A DNA stretch of 64,000 nt from Ancylostoma caninum (Eukaryota > Nematoda > Chromadorea > Rhabditida > Ancylostomatidae): contig JBAJFG010000384.1 in assembly GCA_037903475.1 (NCBI GenBank), positions 3,115,001-3,179,000 of the forward strand. Reading direction: 5' to 3'. The translations under genes and the position numbers were made by a program. Below the pieces are notes generated by a model, which worked only from the letters and a program-made list of their open reading frames with translations, was not told the DNA's origin and did no database searches. Below are positions 22,951 to 33,479 of the stretch, piece by piece; position 1 is the stretch's first letter; each line of letters starts with the position of its first letter.

Positions 22951-23440
22951 GAGACTGGAAGAGAGAAATGGGCGTGATTTCACATGTGCATGATACAGAC
23001 ACAGGACCCATCAGATCAGTTACTGTACGAAAAGGGCAATTTATACTGAGTGCGTGCGACTGACGCGCGTGCGTCTATATGATGAAGAATAGGGCCCAGT
23101 CGCATAGCAGTCGCATCGCAGTCGCAGCTCAGACGCACGCGTTTACTGCCTCGCGACGGCCGCACGTTCTTTTCATTGAGGATGTAGATGCCGCGTTGAC
23201 CGGTCTTCATGGAAAATCCCTTACAAATGGATGCGTGCGACTGATGCGTGACTGACGCACGCAGCTAGTATAAATTGCCCTAAACGCAAAAGGTAATTTA
23301 TTAGAGCGATCAATCAACATGCTAGTTCCGTTCGAACTCTCGTGTATTGATACGATCTCCGCGCCGCAAGAACAGAAACAATTGTCTTCCCTTGACGAGG
23401 CGCGTCCTGCACTCCCTTACTCACACTCGTACTGCCCCAA
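22951..23440 (+). pseudogene. BEL/Pao pol 3' fragment, copy B, split by a MITE
   Basis: 22951-23032 and 23282-23440 together match 21530-21740 almost base for base, including the RSINMLVP block. The copy is split at the codons after RSVTVR by the 249-bp element at 23033-23281. After 23420 it diverges from copy A. Upstream, 22900-22955 reads VDRLLECLVCNETYIGETGR in another frame, resembling a GIY-YIG motif, but that similarity straddles the junction and may be chance. Confidence 0.7.
23033..23281. mobile_element. 249-bp MITE with AGGGCAATTTATACT ends
   Basis: Perfect 15-bp inverted ends (AGGGCAATTTATACT and AGTATAAATTGCCCT) enclose sequence rich in GTGCGTGCGACTGACGC words that are themselves partly inverted. 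Comparison with the uninterrupted BEL fragment at 21605 gives the empty site: ACGAAACGC became ACGAAA-element-AAACGC, a 3-bp duplication AAA. A 3-bp duplication fits PIF/Harbinger, although those usually target TWA. No transposase. A diverged relative lies at 55604-56047. Confidence 0.8.
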
Positions 23441-24239
23441 GTATCTGCAGATAACCCCCAATCGAAAAGAGATTTTCGTATCTCTTGTATTAAAGGAGGT
23501 GTCCATATTCGCAATCTTGTAGTATTCACAGATTTACAGGTCTGTGCGGAAAGTTATTGCATTGAAACACATATCACTGATCCAGAGTTGAGTTTCATGT
23601 TCCCTGCGAGTGTATGTCTACATGAGCATACTGTTCGAATTGAATCGAAACATGGCACTCGAACAGACCTGCGCTGAGTTACGCATCTCTGCGATTCTTC
23701 GAGGTAGATTTCCATGGGTTTCATGAGACATTACATTGTATGTTTCATGCACATGGCGCACATTTCCTTACTGACCCACCCCTGAACGAGAGTTGAAAAA
23801 TAGTTTGAGTAAAGAATCAGCAAACAGTCAATGAGCCGATATTTTGCCGCAAAATCTTCGTCACATTTGTGTTCAGCGCATTAGAAAACTTCATTGGGCA
23901 CGTACTCACTACCCCCGACCAAAAACGTAAAACTCGATCAAATCCATAGTTTAACCTATAATTTTACATGAAACTGTAGATATGTTTGTATTCAGCGTAT
24001 CAAACAACCCGATAGACATGTCATGAGCTATTTCTGGACAAAATTAACCAAAAATCAGTGAAATCGGTGTGAACGGTAAAGCAGTCCATAGTTCTTGGTG
24101 GAAAAGGTGCCAAAATCTCCACAGCCCCTTAGCGTTTGGTCGTGATTATTATAGACAGGGCTCTGTAACATTCCCTTCTCTTGGAAATGCACTGTGATAA
24201 AAACATTAGTGGATGCCTCGAGTAGTCCCTTGGCTGTGG

Positions 24240-24330
24240 GCACGGATGGAGCAGAGGTTAAGCAGCGGACTGTAAAGCAATCGAAGAGCAATGGTAAATG
24301 AAGGGTAGGTCGGTTCGAAATCCTTGAGGG
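24240..24330 (+). repeat. tRNA-derived SINE-like promoter (box A/box B)
   Basis: GGAGCAGAGGTTAAGC (24248-24263) resembles an RNA polymerase III box A, and GGTTCGAAATCC (24312-24323) closely fits box B. Between them GGACTGTAAAGC looks like a GTA (Tyr) anticodon arm followed by extra bases. A clean cloverleaf cannot be drawn, so this is more likely the head of a tRNA-derived SINE or a tRNA pseudogene than a tRNA gene. The downstream sequence to about 24490 is GC-rich and may be the SINE body. Confidence 0.4.
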
Positions 24331-24984
24331 GTAGTGGGGGTGATAAGGTTTGTTCAAAAACCCCCATTTCGGGACATGCGGAGGAGGGAACCAGTACTTG
24401 CGGAGGACTAAATCCGGACTTGCGGTCTGTAACAGACCGGGTCTCCTGGCCAAGCCCTCCGGGTGCCCTGCAGTAGTCCTATGCATGGGTGCGATACTTT
24501 GTCTGAGTATTAACTAGCGCTTGGATGTTAGGGTTTAGTCGTGGTTCCGCTTTGCTGCACACTAGACGAGCCCTATGGAGCTCACCTGATTAGATGAGGC
24601 CCTACTAAACCTGCGGCACATTGCAGCAATCGCTCAGGCGAGATACGTAGGAAGCGGACGCTGAACGAATGCTTTGGAATCGCTGGAGCCTGCTGAAAAA
24701 AAGCGTGTATCTTCTGACATCTGGGGATAAGCATGTGCTTACCACAGTCCGTGGTAGAAACATGACTATTTTTGTCACATTTTAAGATAGAGTTGCCAGG
24801 ATTGTTCCTCTTTAAAGTGATCGAGGAGCGAAATAGGCTCGTAAGCATGGGTGTAACCACTGTAGCGACGCTTTTAATCCATATTCACCGTTTTGGAAGC
24901 TCGAGAATTTATAACTCTGAATAGCGGACGTGTTAAAACCTGATAGTAGTAACCCATGCTACTCGGACAACGAACGTGTTACTA

Positions 24985-25225
24985 CAGGTCAGGGCAATCG
25001 ACTAGCAACCGAATAGCAACTGAATAGCAGCTGAATGACAACTGAATATCAACGGAATATCAACCGAACAGCACCTATGACAGCCAGAATAGCACCCATG
25101 GTAGCCCGAATAGCACCGTGTGGCGCCCGGGTCCCGCCCATTTTATGGATTAGAGCCGAGGGGACATGCTGCTCCAGTCCCTATCGGGTTCGGCTCCGAT
25201 CCGGCGAATGTCTGAGTAGTTTTTC
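24985..25225 (+). repeat. AATAGCAAC-rich dispersed repeat, copy 2
   Basis: Repeats of GAATAGCAAC(T/C) and variants (GAATATCAAC, GAACAGCACC) occupy the left half. The right end (GGTTCGGCTCCGATCC, then ATGTCTGAGTAG) matches the right end of 21995-22240. This copy is more diverged internally. Confidence 0.55.
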
Positions 25226-25359
25226 GAGGATTTCAACTTCGATTCGGGATATACTGCACCAAACAAATTACAGTTGGGATAAATCGTTCACGAACTATAC
25301 ACATTTCTAGCAAAAATTTCATTCTTAGACTTTAGTAGGAGCTATTGATATCTCTTTTA

Positions 25360-25560
25360 GGTAGCGCCGGCGACGGCGGCCGCCAATGTTGGCGGCCGCT
25401 CACAATCGATTTGCACCGAAGCCGAGGTCGCAAATATTGGCGGCCGCCGATCGCCAATCTCAGACAATTCCAGGGGCAAAGCTCGATTCGCTCCACTAGG
25501 CTTTCCGGGCGAAAGATTTGACCGAGGGTCCACAGCGGGCCAACTGCGCAGGAAAGTTGG
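25360..25560 (+). repeat. GC-rich repeat, left copy, containing GGCGGCCGCC palindromes
   Basis: GC-rich sequence with GGCGGCCGCCAATGTTGGCGG (itself palindromic) and a second GGCGGCCGCC. Its inverse lies at 27575-27850, sharing for example GCCCCTGGAATTGTCTGAGA and GGCGATCG. The two inverted copies bracket the 138-residue gene. Whether they are ends of one unit or two independent insertions is not resolved. Confidence 0.55.
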
Positions 25561-25929
25561 ATGTGTTGAGGGCTAATGGCGGGTGTCGTTCGTTCGAGGG
25601 CCTTAAGAGAGCAACAATCGGGTTGATGCGCTACATCTGCCGTTCAGCACGGAACATGCTAAATCGCTTGCATATGACCGCTCATGCATGGAGGCTGACC
25701 GCGCAATTTTTTGTTGAAGTAGCTGCTCGAAAGACACCTCAGATCGGCCATTGATGGAGTTTCGAAATTATGCAATTTCGAAGTTCGTCTTCATTTCCAC
25801 TTTTTTCATTTTTTTCCGATATTTGTGTGTTGTGATGTTCGCTCCTTTCGTGTAGTTAAGAATTTGTATTATTTTCCCCGTCCATGGTCGTTGCACAATT
25901 AGTTTCATATATGCATTTCCATCTATCTA

Positions 25930-25941
25930 ATTTTATTTTAG
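25930..25941 (+). promoter_or_regulatory. Probable spliced-leader trans-splice acceptor
   Basis: AATTTTATTTTAG with no upstream in-frame coding, followed within 8 bases by an ATG that opens the 138-residue frame. This is the layout of nematode trans-splice sites. The TTTTAG form is less common than TTTCAG. Confidence 0.5.
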
Positions 25942-26561
25942 GTGTAAAATGCCACAATACATCAGCAAGCACGGTGTACGGGGATACGGAAGTAAGTTGC
26001 TGAGTGCAGCGGCGAGAGTTTAACGAGTCAACGGTTTCTTTGTTTAGTATTGATGGAAGAGAGGATGAGGCAGAGACGTATGATGAGGGAACATCTAGAT
26101 AGACTGTCATCACGAACATGCTCGAGAGATCTGAGTGTGGAACCCGTCAAACAACAGATATGTGAAGGTACCAAACTTTTATAAGTGTTCAACAAGAAGT
26201 GTAAGAAATTGTTCGAGCGCTAGTTATGTTTAACATTTTCTATTATTAGAGCAAATCTTAGTCGACAACTGCGATGGTGCTGGTTCTGTGGTAAATGAGC
26301 AGATGGAAACCTCAATCACGTCCGAAATGAGTATGTTTAGTCATAGGAGACCTATTTTTGTTCGGGAACGAAAGGCTGGTTTTCTGCCGAACAATGTACG
26401 TATAATCTCCTTCTGTAAGCCCTATAGCCCTTCTCTAAAGGACTGCCTTTTAGCGTCACCCTAAACGCGACCGTCGATCACGTCAAGCAGAACACGAACG
26501 TGCCGCTTCTGTGGGTGAAGACTACGACGCAAGCTACGACATCGTCCTAGAAGATAACTGA
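25942..26561 (+). CDS. Four-exon gene for a 138-residue protein of unknown function
   Basis: Coding exons are 25949-25991, 26048-26167, 26250-26395 and 26454-26561, with GTAAGT, GTACCA and GTACGT donors and TTTAG, TTAG and TTTTAG acceptors. Phases agree throughout (43, 120, 146 and 108 nt, totalling 139 codons with the stop). Transcript start is placed at 25942 because ATTTTATTTTAG lies 8 bases before the ATG, as at a spliced-leader acceptor. The product opens MPQYISKHGVRGYG, has an Arg/Met-rich probable helix (EERMRQRRMMREHLDRL), an acidic serine-containing middle, a basic FVRERKAG segment and an acidic end YDIVLEDN. No signal peptide or membrane segment is visible. I recognise no family. 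A nuclear or cytoplasmic adaptor is possible but is only a guess from composition. Confidence 0.72.
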
Positions 26562-27450
26562 CTTCACCACCGGTACCCGTCGCTTTCCTCATTTTCGATA
26601 TTGTTAATCTCCTTGTCTCATTTTCCTCCCCATGATAGAATTGTTTGGAGGAGTTATGCCCTTTTTCTTTTTCTCGTTCCGAACAGCATTTTTTGGTCAT
26701 GACAAATGTTTCGCAGACGGTTTGGACTAAAACTTCAGTTAGCGAACGTTTTGGCCATTTCGAGGACAGAGACTCATAAAAAATTTGCTGTGTGATCGCT
26801 CAGTTTCTCCAGAAAGAACAAAATTTTGCCTACATCCGCTTGTTTTTTCTCCCATTAAAGAAGCGGAAGTCAGTAAAACGTCCGTTTTGACGAGATCTTT
26901 TTTGCTACTTACTGCCAGCTTTTTTCTTCCTGAATCTAACCGCACACTAGTGCAGACATTATCTTCAATATGGAGAAGCGTTTTTGACGATGACGATTTC
27001 AAACTCACACATCTTTAAGTAATGTGACTACCTTGCCTCATTTTGCTCTGACATCTGAATGCCTTACCTCATCTCTCGCTTCAAAGCAATTCGTGGGTTC
27101 TTTAAAATATGAAGTACGGTTTCCAGTCGAGCTTTCCTTCACTACGAGCTTCATTAACTGTTTCCATCTCCAGTCTGGCACTGCCTGTGGTTCTCATTAG
27201 AATATTCACCCTTGTATCATCTACCTTTTTAGTTGCATGTACAGCCCATCTTCCCTCATATTGTTTAAGCAATATCGTGTCTTTCCAACTTGAAGTTCTT
27301 GATTAGGTATTAATTTTTTTCTTTCCCAATTATGCACTTATTTTTAGTTAGATGTGTAGTCATGTGGTCATAAGTTCCCAATGAATTGCTTTTCTACTGT
27401 ATTGAGGCAGCTTTTAATAAATATATTGGTAATGTAATCGTTTAATTGTT

Positions 27451-27539
27451 TCAGGTGTCATTCGTCAATGCTGTTAACCAGTTGACTGCACTGAAACAGA
27501 ACAGTCAACTGATTAGTAGCAGTGACGAATGACGCCTGA
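27451..27539 (+). ncRNA. Precursor-microRNA-like hairpin
   Basis: Two 38-base arms enclose a 13-base loop. By eye 33 pairs are Watson-Crick, 3 are G-U and 2 are mismatches, giving one long stem of the length and imperfection usual for a microRNA precursor. The left arm starts TCAGGTGTCATTCGTCAATG and the right arm ends CGAATGACGCCTGA. It lies 35 bases beyond an AATAAA (27416). A very short MITE is the alternative: no target duplication is obvious and no second copy occurs in the window. Confidence 0.45.
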
Positions 27540-27574
27540 GAACAGTCTAAAGAAGCAGAATTAGAGGGCCAAAA

Positions 27575-27850
27575 GAGGGCCAATACCAGGGTGTTCCGGC
27601 CTAAACGCGCGAGCGACATGGGCGAGAACGGGGCTTCGCTCGTTTCTTGCGTCGCCCCCCGCTCGTTCGGAACTCTGTCTGGTAGATTGTTGCCCCTGGA
27701 ATTGTCTGAGATGTTGGCGATCGCCAGTCGCCAATTTCGGCGACCGCCGCGACGCCTCGCCCACAATCTATGCGCACCGCTGTCACAGTCGCCAACGACG
27801 GCGACGCAGGGTGCTACAGTCCTCGAGGACTATAGCGGCACTCTTAGTGC
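27575..27850 (-). repeat. GC-rich repeat, right copy
   Basis: Inverse of the repeat at 25360-25560, with the shared block around 27688-27735 (GCCCCTGGAATTGTCTGAGA then GGCGATCG). It extends further as GC-rich sequence with repeated GGCGAC words (CCGCCGCGACGCC, CAACGACGGCGACGC). Open frames across it are Arg/Ala-rich and not conserved proteins. Confidence 0.55.
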
Positions 27851-28689
27851 TTAACCTTTTCGTGAAGGAGCCCTAGTGTGACGGTGCTTAGTAGCCCATT
27901 TCTGAGTCTGACTGTACTTCGTAGTCCCCGATCTCTAGTGAGCACATCGTGCTGTGCCCTGTTTTCAGTTCACTCCACCAAAATGAGAGTCCTCCAGCCA
28001 ACAGATCATCATGCTGCCGCAGTTTTACATCTGTTTTATCACTATCAGTTTCTGTTCTCCTTTATTTCGTAGTTCATTTTTATAAGAAACACGAATCTGC
28101 GGAGCTTTTAGCCCTGAGTGTTCCATATCTATCTCGGTTAGCCCCCTCTTGAAAAAGTTGACTATTAGATTTCTGGGGTAATGCCAGCTAGCTTTGCTCG
28201 CGAACTCGTCGACCAAATTCGTACTACTAGAGAAAAGCGTTTTCGAGAAGGTCAACCTATCCCTACATATGTCAATGGCGGTTCACTACTTCCTGTTTCA
28301 TTTCTTTTTTGCCTCTTAGTTATCGACAAATAAGTGATGATGAATAATGATGGTCTTAGGCACGGTTCGCTGAACTCTTCTGCATCATTTTTGTTTGCTT
28401 TCATCGTGAAGTATGGAATTGAAGCAAGCATCAGCAGAGATCTGTATGCTCGGGGTCAGCCAGGTTGTCAAACTGGTCTCTAAACAATTCTGGATTGCTA
28501 ACCTAGAATAGCCGTTTCTCCGTTTTAGACATTAACTACTGTATGGGTGTCTATTGCCAGTCGGAACTTGACAGCACCGCCAGTTCATCGTAGTTTTTTT
28601 TTTTGATCGGTTACCATGTTCTTGGACCATTCTTCTCTGTATTTTCGCTTTTTGTATAGATGTAGGACCGCACATAGTCTCAATGAAAT

Positions 28690-29110
28690 TTTGCAACCGT
28701 TTTGGTGATCATGCTCCACCTATTATTGCTGGAAGTACCGTAGTAATGAAGACCTCAGCTTTCCTTTGCGCTTCAGTATTTGAGAGCAGAATGTCTTTTT
28801 ACACGTTAAGTTTCAATCACACAGCTTTACGTCGTCGTAAGATTCCACCTTCGAGGTCGTTACTGGTGTTTATGTTCTTCTTGTCCGAGGCAAACATAGG
28901 CTTCATCCATAAACTCACTTCCCAACGTTATAGGCATTTTTGGAGCACGCTGTAATCTCACTGGTTTCTCTTTTGATTTGTCTTGGGACCTACTTTTCTT
29001 CCTTCTTTCATTAATTTTCGCGAAATTTTTTGCACCACGTCAGCACCTCTAAGTAGTACTAAATCGTCGGCGAATGGTAGGCGAATTAGATTTCCATCGG
29101 CTACATTTAT
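28690..29110 (-). pseudogene. RTE-type LINE reverse transcriptase remnant
   Basis: The minus strand at 28985-29105 reads GNLIRLPFADDLVLLRGAD followed by KEGRKVGPKTNQ. This contains the FADD catalytic signature of reverse transcriptase and the following thumb-side K-GL-IN block of RTE/Jockey-like LINEs. Farther along, frameshifted pieces read YVCLGQE, SNDLEGGILRRRKA and AEVFITTVLPAIIGG, matching the next conserved RTE segments. Stops and at least one frameshift separate them, so it is dead. Endonuclease domain and 3' tail were not found. Confidence 0.75.
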
Positions 29111-29352
29111 TTATTTACTTATATGTTTATTTAATCATGTAATTACACTCAGCGGTGCACTAACAACAGGGAAAATTGACTTCGCAAACATAGAGCTCAG
29201 AACATAGAAAAGAAATCCAGCTGTTCCTCTAACGAAAGAAAGGACTCCTTCGCTCCGACCTCTTCCCATGACGAGTCATGAAGCTTGTATAAAAGCTGGA
29301 ATATAAATAATATAATATATACAATAATAAAAATATATATATATATATGTAC

Positions 29353-29400
29353 AGGGTGCGGCAAAAGTCTTTGTACAAGCATAATCGCTCGTTAAAAACA
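29353..29400 (+). mobile_element. Solo Tc1-type terminal repeat
   Basis: Immediately after a short TA array, CAGGGTGCGGCAAAAGTCTT matches the outer ends at 37450 and 9059. No inverted partner was found within the next kilobase, so this is either a truncated element or one whose other end has decayed. Confidence 0.4.
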
Positions 29401-30913
29401 TACGGAAGAGCAACCTCTTGAAATTAATGGTCATTTTTTGTTTACAACCAAGATTTGAGCGTAAATATTATTTTTGGTATTAAAGTTCGCTGCTCTCGTA
29501 GATACACAGACTTCGAGAAGTCCAGGTGAGACGTAGACTCCGGCGCGCAGGTAGTGGAGGTCGTTTTCCCTCCATCACCTCTCTATCTATTTGCGAAGAG
29601 ATCCCAAATTCCTATGGAAGTTAGTAGAAGCCGTCTGCTATGGAACTCACAAAAATCTCCAAAAAATTTGGGAATAGTTAGGGTATTTCTGCGCTCATTG
29701 TTAGTTTTGATTTTGGCAGTGGTCAAAAGTTTTGCCAACAAACACGAAAACCGCGCTACCATGGCTATTTTCGCGTGTTTAACGGCGATTTTACCACAGT
29801 TTTTCGTGACTCACTTGCTGATCTGCTCTCTCTTAATGTATGCATGCTAATTGGGGATTTGTGGAGTGATGAAATTGCCGTCTAAAGTGAGTATGCTTCT
29901 CTAGTGCAAAGATGGGGATAAATAATCGCCTATCGAGGTCCTACATGTATCTTGGAAGATTCCGTGGTGTTCCGAAGATTCTATGGGCCAGGCTTTCCCA
30001 ACATCACACAGGAATTTGGTACTCTGTCCTGAAACTTTAGAGAAGGCCCGAGACGAATTTGACTTCATCAATGTGCGCGCCAGGACAATGTCGCATCTAG
30101 CATTATTCAAGTCTGGGTCGCTAACCATGGAGAAACTCAAGAATTTCATTTATGTTTGCAACTAAACTGCTGACTTATAGCAACTATCGATTATTTCAAT
30201 CTCTTCTTCCCCATGTTTTAAAGATCGATTTTGCTTGTCCAAAGGCTTTTGCCCCAGCCTGCATATCGGAAATAAAAAGTATATATGTATACACGGCTCT
30301 TCATAGCATAATGTTCGCTTCCTCTATGTAAGCAGCATGGTAACGCGGCTGATATCATTGAAGGCTCCTCCGAGACGATTATACGTAGTAGTAGGTGTAT
30401 CCCATCTTTCACTGAGCAGGAATCCTTAATTCTCCGGACTGACACATGTCTGCCATGTCACCAAAAATGTTTTTTTTTCCATCTGTCAACTCTCGAGAGG
30501 TGTGATCCAGTGTATCCAATACCAAATCCAGCACTTTGGCTTTATAAGTGAAATTGTCTTACCGCAGTGCCTCATTTACCGCAATGTTTTTTTACATCTT
30601 TTCCTGTAATGTTTTTTTTTTGAAATTGGTCAACTGAAAATCTCCATCAAACTATCTCCATTAAATTAATGAAAATTTATACATTGATCAGGTAGAACTA
30701 CAAGAATACCGACCCGTAAATGAGTACACAAATACCAGCTATGATGACTGACAGTCACAGTACAAAATTTCTGAACAATTACGAGGTGAAAAAAGGTGCA
30801 GTCATGGCTGAAACTCATGAAAAAAAGACTGACAGATAACGTTACAAATAATAGGACAAGAATTATGCGCTGCGATCCACTAGAGTGCTGCGCTGAGATC
30901 GTCATTGAGAATA

Positions 30914-32779
30914 CTACTGTATTTTAGCCATCGATGGGTACTTTCGCAGTATTTTGGCCACTCGCGAGGTGTTGTTCTCAGTCATTTTGTGCAGCACGAT
31001 TTGCGAAACCATAGCGATGTTGCCGACGCCGACAACGAGGAAGAGCAGGGAGAGTGCCGGCACCTGGAAAATGGACTATCAGCTAAAAGGTGGATAAACG
31101 GGCTCGAAAACGAGCACAGAGTGACAAGGCGACAAGCGCACCATTTGCTAACAAGAAAGGCCTGTGAGATTTTGCAAATTACGTACCTGCCACACGCAGT
31201 CGTGACTCTTCCAGATGCTGAACAATGTGTAGGCGTTGTAGAGCTCTAGCATGTAGACGACTACCAAAAACGGCAAAAGAAACGTCAGTCCTTGGAACAT
31301 CCACGTAGCGAAACCTTCTGGAACGGATACGTATACATACTTGTTGTCTCGAACACGGATGATAAGCAATTTTATGTGCAACTCAACATAAGGAGAATGA
31401 GTGTCGAACTACTAAAACGTGAATGAGAGAAAATTGCTCTAGAAGTTTTGTTGTAAAGTTTGGTGATGTCAGAGAAGTCGATCAAATCATATAAGATTTT
31501 TTAAAAAGCAATGAGCACTTCAGTGCTGCGACAGTACAACATTATCGTGCTCCAAAACACCCTTTACTAGGAGTAGTGAGCTGTTCGACTGCCTTCGTCG
31601 AAAACCAGAACATTGCACAGAATTCGGGGACATTGAACACATACCCAGAGTAACATCCATGCTATCGCCATGTCCAAGCGAATGCAGTCGGCGGAGGCAG
31701 CCGCTCTGATACTGATACTGCAGTTGTTGTACGAGGCAGATGTAGGCCGCAAACAGGAGAAATTGGGAGTGGAATGCCTGAAAGTGATAGAATCAAAAGC
31801 TCGGTGACTTTTAGGTAATTTGAGTGAGCTGATTCTCCCACGAAAAGTTCGCCAGCAGTGAAGAAATCCGATTACAGTTTCCGTAAATTCAGATTCAACC
31901 ATCATCTCAAGACTTCTCCATGCAGAAGGAGAGGAACGATAGTGTGCATCACGCCCAACACCATTAACCACTGTACCTACCTGGTACGAGGCATCGTCCG
32001 GCCATGTGAGAGCGACTCCTCCGATCACGCAGGCGAGGTAATGGTGCGCCACCCACCATGATCCCAGCCTGGAATTGAACCGCAGTTAGGACTTTCTATC
32101 ACGTGTCAGGACTCAGCGAAAGGATACTGACTTAGAGCCGTTGAGTATGAGTATGCTTTCCCGAATGGTTAGTGTGCAGTAATACCAAACCATGAGAAAG
32201 TGGCAAATCGAGTCCATCGGCCTGCAAACATAAAAAGACATGTGGTCGCAATAAATTAGAAGGTAATGTGCGAGAGCTCCGATTTTAACCCAAGAATAAT
32301 TAATTCTTGGCGCATGTTGTTTGCTTGCCACCCAGACATGTAAGAGCTAGCTAGCTTGAAGCTCTACGGAATGACTCGGAATTAAACTGATGAGCATACC
32401 TCGATGGAAATATGAAAGCGATGGCCAGCGGGAAGAGGTTGAAAAGTGTAAAGCGGAGCTTGAAGGTTTCGTAATCCTTCTTGAAGTAGTATCTGTAGAG
32501 GTGCGTCATGACATGATGACGAAGAAATAGTAACGCAGAAAAACCCACCGCTCAGTGCTGCTCATCGTCAAGTCAATATTGTTGCCGAGTATAATGCTTA
32601 GGTAGAACCTAAAGTGATCAAGCTTCTAATGAAAGCTGTGAAACAGAGAAATTCCACTGTTCTGTTACCCATTGTTGATCTTCTTCTTTTCTGGTTCTGG
32701 CTTTTTGTCCTCTCGTCCACAGTAGAAGCATTTTTTCGCGGTGTCGACCGGATGCACATGAGAGCTTGCTTTTCTGTTG
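30914..32779 (-). CDS. TMEM120 (TACAN/TMPIT) family membrane protein
   Basis: Exons, in transcript order: 32779-32669, 32608-32549, 32492-32400, 32221-32132, 32068-31981, 31777-31645, 31317-31187 and 31063-30914 with a TAG stop. All junctions have GT donors and AG acceptors and all phases agree, giving 284 residues after the first split codon. Hallmarks of the family appear in order: [85 protein letters not shown] and ELYNAYTLF, then a final hydrophobic [12 protein letters not shown] helix. Six membrane helices fit the known fold. Family members are nuclear-envelope/ER proteins linked to lipid metabolism and adipocyte differentiation, with a CoA-binding pocket; a mechanosensitive-channel role is disputed. 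The N-terminal coiled coil is not fully found, and the 32669-32779 exon (CFYCGRED) is the least certain. Confidence 0.9.
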
Positions 32780-33426
32780 CTAAAAAAAAACTGTATTTGT
32801 GTGAAACATTACTCATTAAATAGAGTTTAAGGAATGGCCCGCTGGGCACCATTCAATCACCTCTGCCCGCACCAATCTCAGGACTAAAACGCATCATTGA
32901 GATTACCCATGGTAAACACCCAAATTCACCAGGATCAGGGCGACAGTATTCATGTGACAATATTGATGACTAGCTTATCAAATAATCACCTGAGCTGCGG
33001 CTGTTCTAGATTTATTCGAGATTTTTTTGAAGAAGGGGGGGGGAGGTGACTACCACTGCAGCTGCGACTAGTTTGATAATCTGTGAGCAGTAGAAGTACC
33101 AGACACTCACAGGGATGAATTTTATTTGACTAAAGATGAGATGATAACCCCAAGACTGGAGAATTCCTCTGGTTCTGGGTAAAAATCCCGCATTCCCACT
33201 TTCGGGATTGGCAGCGGTTCTGCAGATTTTTTGTACGAATGCGTAGATGCCTCTCCCCGCACTCTCCTCTTCGAATGAGGGTTGCTGGAGACTCTAAAGT
33301 TGTAACTACCGGTTTTCTATATTTCAGAACAGAGAATCAGTAAGTATGTCAATCACACAGATACGCACCCAATAACAGTTAATATGAAATACAAAAGTAC
33401 TGAGGAAAATAGGCCCACGTACGTAC

Positions 33427-33477
33427 TTATTTTTTATATCTTCCGTTCGATCTTCCACATCCAACGACATGGTTGTT
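33427..33477 (-). CDS. Candidate first exon of the TMEM120 gene with trans-splice acceptor
   Basis: On the minus strand ATTTTCAG is followed by AACAACC and an ATG opening MSLDVEDRTEDIKN, then a GTACGT donor at 33426. The layout (TTTTCAG seven bases before ATG) is that of a spliced-leader-accepting first exon, and the acidic start suits the TMEM120 N-terminus. Exons coding for about 60 more coiled-coil residues should lie between 33426 and 32780 but were not identified, so linkage to the downstream exons is inferred. Confidence 0.45.
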   Translation of the reverse strand, partial: NNHVVGCGRSNGRYKK

Positions 33478-33479
33478 CT

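Noticed and set aside
24240..24330. Functional tRNA-Tyr gene
   Set aside because: Box A and box B are recognisable, but acceptor and anticodon stems do not pair properly; treated as SINE-like.
30905..31249. 114-codon plus-strand frame
   Set aside because: It is the antisense shadow of the last two TMEM120 exons, whose minus-strand coding is clear.
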